Source of the DNA: Alphaproteobacteria bacterium
Lineage (GTDB): Bacteria > Pseudomonadota > Alphaproteobacteria > SMXP01
Direction: 5' to 3'
DNA: 6,944 nt
NCBI GenBank assembly: GCA_021774995.1
Contig: JAJFIM010000143.1
Location: forward strand, 1 to 6,944
Position numbers and translations under genes: made by a program. A model generated the notes under the pieces. That model saw only the letters and a list, made by a program, of their open reading frames with translations, made no database searches and was not told the origin of the DNA. This document shows positions 6,517 to 6,944 of the stretch, piece after piece. Within the stretch, counting starts at the first letter, position 1, and the number at the start of each line of letters is the position of its first letter.

Positions 6517-6708
6517 ATGGATATGGAAGATTTTGAAACTCGGACCCGCACGCCCTTGCCGTTGAGGAGTGAAGATTTATCGAGTTTTTCGGTATATGAG
6601 CTGGAAGAGCGCATCGAAGAGTTGCAAGCGGAAATAACCCGTTGCCAAAATCTGATCAGCACCAAACAAGAGTCGCGCACCGGCGCGGAGGCTTTTTTCA
6701 AGAAATAA
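6517..6708 (+). CDS. DUF1192 family small protein
   Basis: This encodes a 63-residue protein. MDMEDFETRTRTPLPLRSED is followed by LSSFSVYELEERIEELQAEI, a short Leu/Glu-rich helix likely to form a coiled coil, and then KQESRTGAEAFFK. The pattern DLSxxSVxELExRIxxLxxEIxR with a C-terminal AxxxFFK is that of DUF1192, a small alphaproteobacterial family of unknown function. The length is normal. The start is set by AGGAGGT at 6503-6509, 7 nt before the ATG at 6517. An in-frame ATG at 6487 lies ahead of that ribosome binding site and has none of its own. Its position beside the quinone oxidoreductase and trcR genes matches a neighbourhood I recall from other alphaproteobacteria, though here it is divergent from them. 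Confidence 0.88.
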   Translation: MDMEDFETRTRTPLPLRSEDLSSFSVYELEERIEELQAEITRCQNLISTKQESRTGAEAFFKK

Positions 6709-6725
6709 GAGCTTTTTCTCTTTTT
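6707..6725 (+). terminator. Weak possible terminator of the DUF1192 gene
   Basis: AAGAG (6707-6711, overlapping the stop codon) pairs with CTCTT (6718-6722) around a 6-nt loop and runs into a T tract ending at 6725. The stem is only 5 bp with two G-C pairs, so efficiency is doubtful. Confidence 0.25.
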
Positions 6726-6830
6726 GGGACTCTGGCGCGATCCAGGGCTTAAGGGGTGAAAAGGCTCGATTTTGGCTGATTGCGGCGCCCTTGAGGCTCG
6801 GCAATAGTTAACCAGACCCTTGCTGAGGAT

Positions 6831-6846
6831 TGGCATGCGTTTCGCA
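6831..6846 (+). promoter_or_regulatory. Candidate sigma-54 (RpoN) promoter
   Basis: TGGCATGCGTTTCGCA matches the consensus TGGCAYRNNNNTTGCW at 11 of 12 defined positions. The invariant GG (6832-6833) and GC (6844-6845) have the required spacing. The only mismatch is C for T at 6843. Transcription would start near 6857, about 77 nt before the possible ATG at 6934. In Alphaproteobacteria, RpoN promoters drive nitrogen, flagellar and some stress genes. An enhancer-binding-protein site was not recognised. Confidence 0.45.
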
Positions 6847-6892
6847 TTTGTCTAGCCTAAGAAGCAGGCTGACATCAGATTAGCCATGCGAA

Positions 6893-6909
6893 GGGCTGAA
6901 GTTCAGCCC
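6893..6909. repeat. Perfect 17-bp palindrome near the right edge
   Basis: GGGCTGAA (6893-6900) and TTCAGCCC (6902-6909) are exact inverted copies around a central G. As DNA this looks like an operator for a dimeric regulator; as RNA it would give a 7-bp hairpin with a 3-nt loop. No U-run follows, so it is not a terminator. It lies downstream of the sigma-54-like promoter and 25 bp before the possible ATG at 6934. Confidence 0.5.
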
Positions 6910-6944
6910 GTCAGTAGGGATGGTGATAGTGCGATGGGTGATGA

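Larger units (their letters stand above)
6709..6944. other. Non-coding control region at the right edge
   Basis: No complete gene is present in these 236 bp. They contain a GANTC site (GACTC, 6728-6732), a CtrA half-site-like TTAACCA (6808-6814), a sigma-54-like promoter (6831-6846) and inverted repeats at 6854-6885 and 6893-6909. A possible start codon at 6934 has GGTGA 7 nt upstream, but only about three codons are visible and the gene cannot be identified. Confidence 0.5.

Noticed and set aside
6920..6944. Start of another protein-coding gene at 6920 or 6934
   Set aside because: Only a few codons are visible before the window ends and neither frame can be tied to a family, so it is noted in the region entry but not called as a gene.

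Overview
This window is ordinary chromosomal DNA from an alphaproteobacterium. The best evidence for this is a DUF1013/TrcR cell-cycle regulator with its strongly conserved N-terminal block. It lies next to a PIG3-type quinone oxidoreductase and a small DUF1192 protein, a neighbourhood I associate with this class. GANTC, the CcrM methylation site, is scarce in coding DNA but not between genes, which fits the same class. I cannot name an order or genus.

Layout. 1-825 (+) is the 3' part of a PAS-type methyl-accepting chemotaxis protein that is cut off by the window edge. 943-1116 (+) is a 57-residue YdcH/DUF465 protein with a strong ribosome binding site. A long hairpin at 1163-1198 with U-runs in both directions separates it from the convergent acyl-CoA synthetase gene (1199-2818, -). 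A divergent intergenic region of about 215 bp with two GANTC sites follows. Next come a small multi-pass membrane protein of unknown function (3034-3450, +) and a short-chain dehydrogenase/reductase (3491-4303, +), which may be co-transcribed. The SDR converges on trcR (4316-5146, -), with 12 bp between the stop codons. Upstream of trcR on the same strand is the quinone oxidoreductase gene (5386-6393, -). It is divergent from the DUF1192 gene (6517-6708, +). The last 236 bp hold no complete gene. They carry a good sigma-54-type promoter match and several inverted repeats, which look like the control region of a gene starting at or beyond the right edge.

How the genes relate. The window mixes chemotaxis, acyl-CoA activation, redox enzymes and a cell-cycle regulator, and there is no sign of a single pathway. 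I see no transposase, integrase, tRNA, rRNA, CRISPR array or phage gene. Every complete gene appears intact. The acyl-CoA synthetase and the SDR could both serve fatty-acid or carboxylic-acid metabolism, but that is inference from family alone.

I did not find a convincing undescribed system. The points most worth a second look are the sigma-54-like promoter and structured leader at the right edge, the GANTC distribution, the open in-frame leader of trcR, and the conserved but poorly understood DUF1192 - quinone oxidoreductase - trcR cluster.
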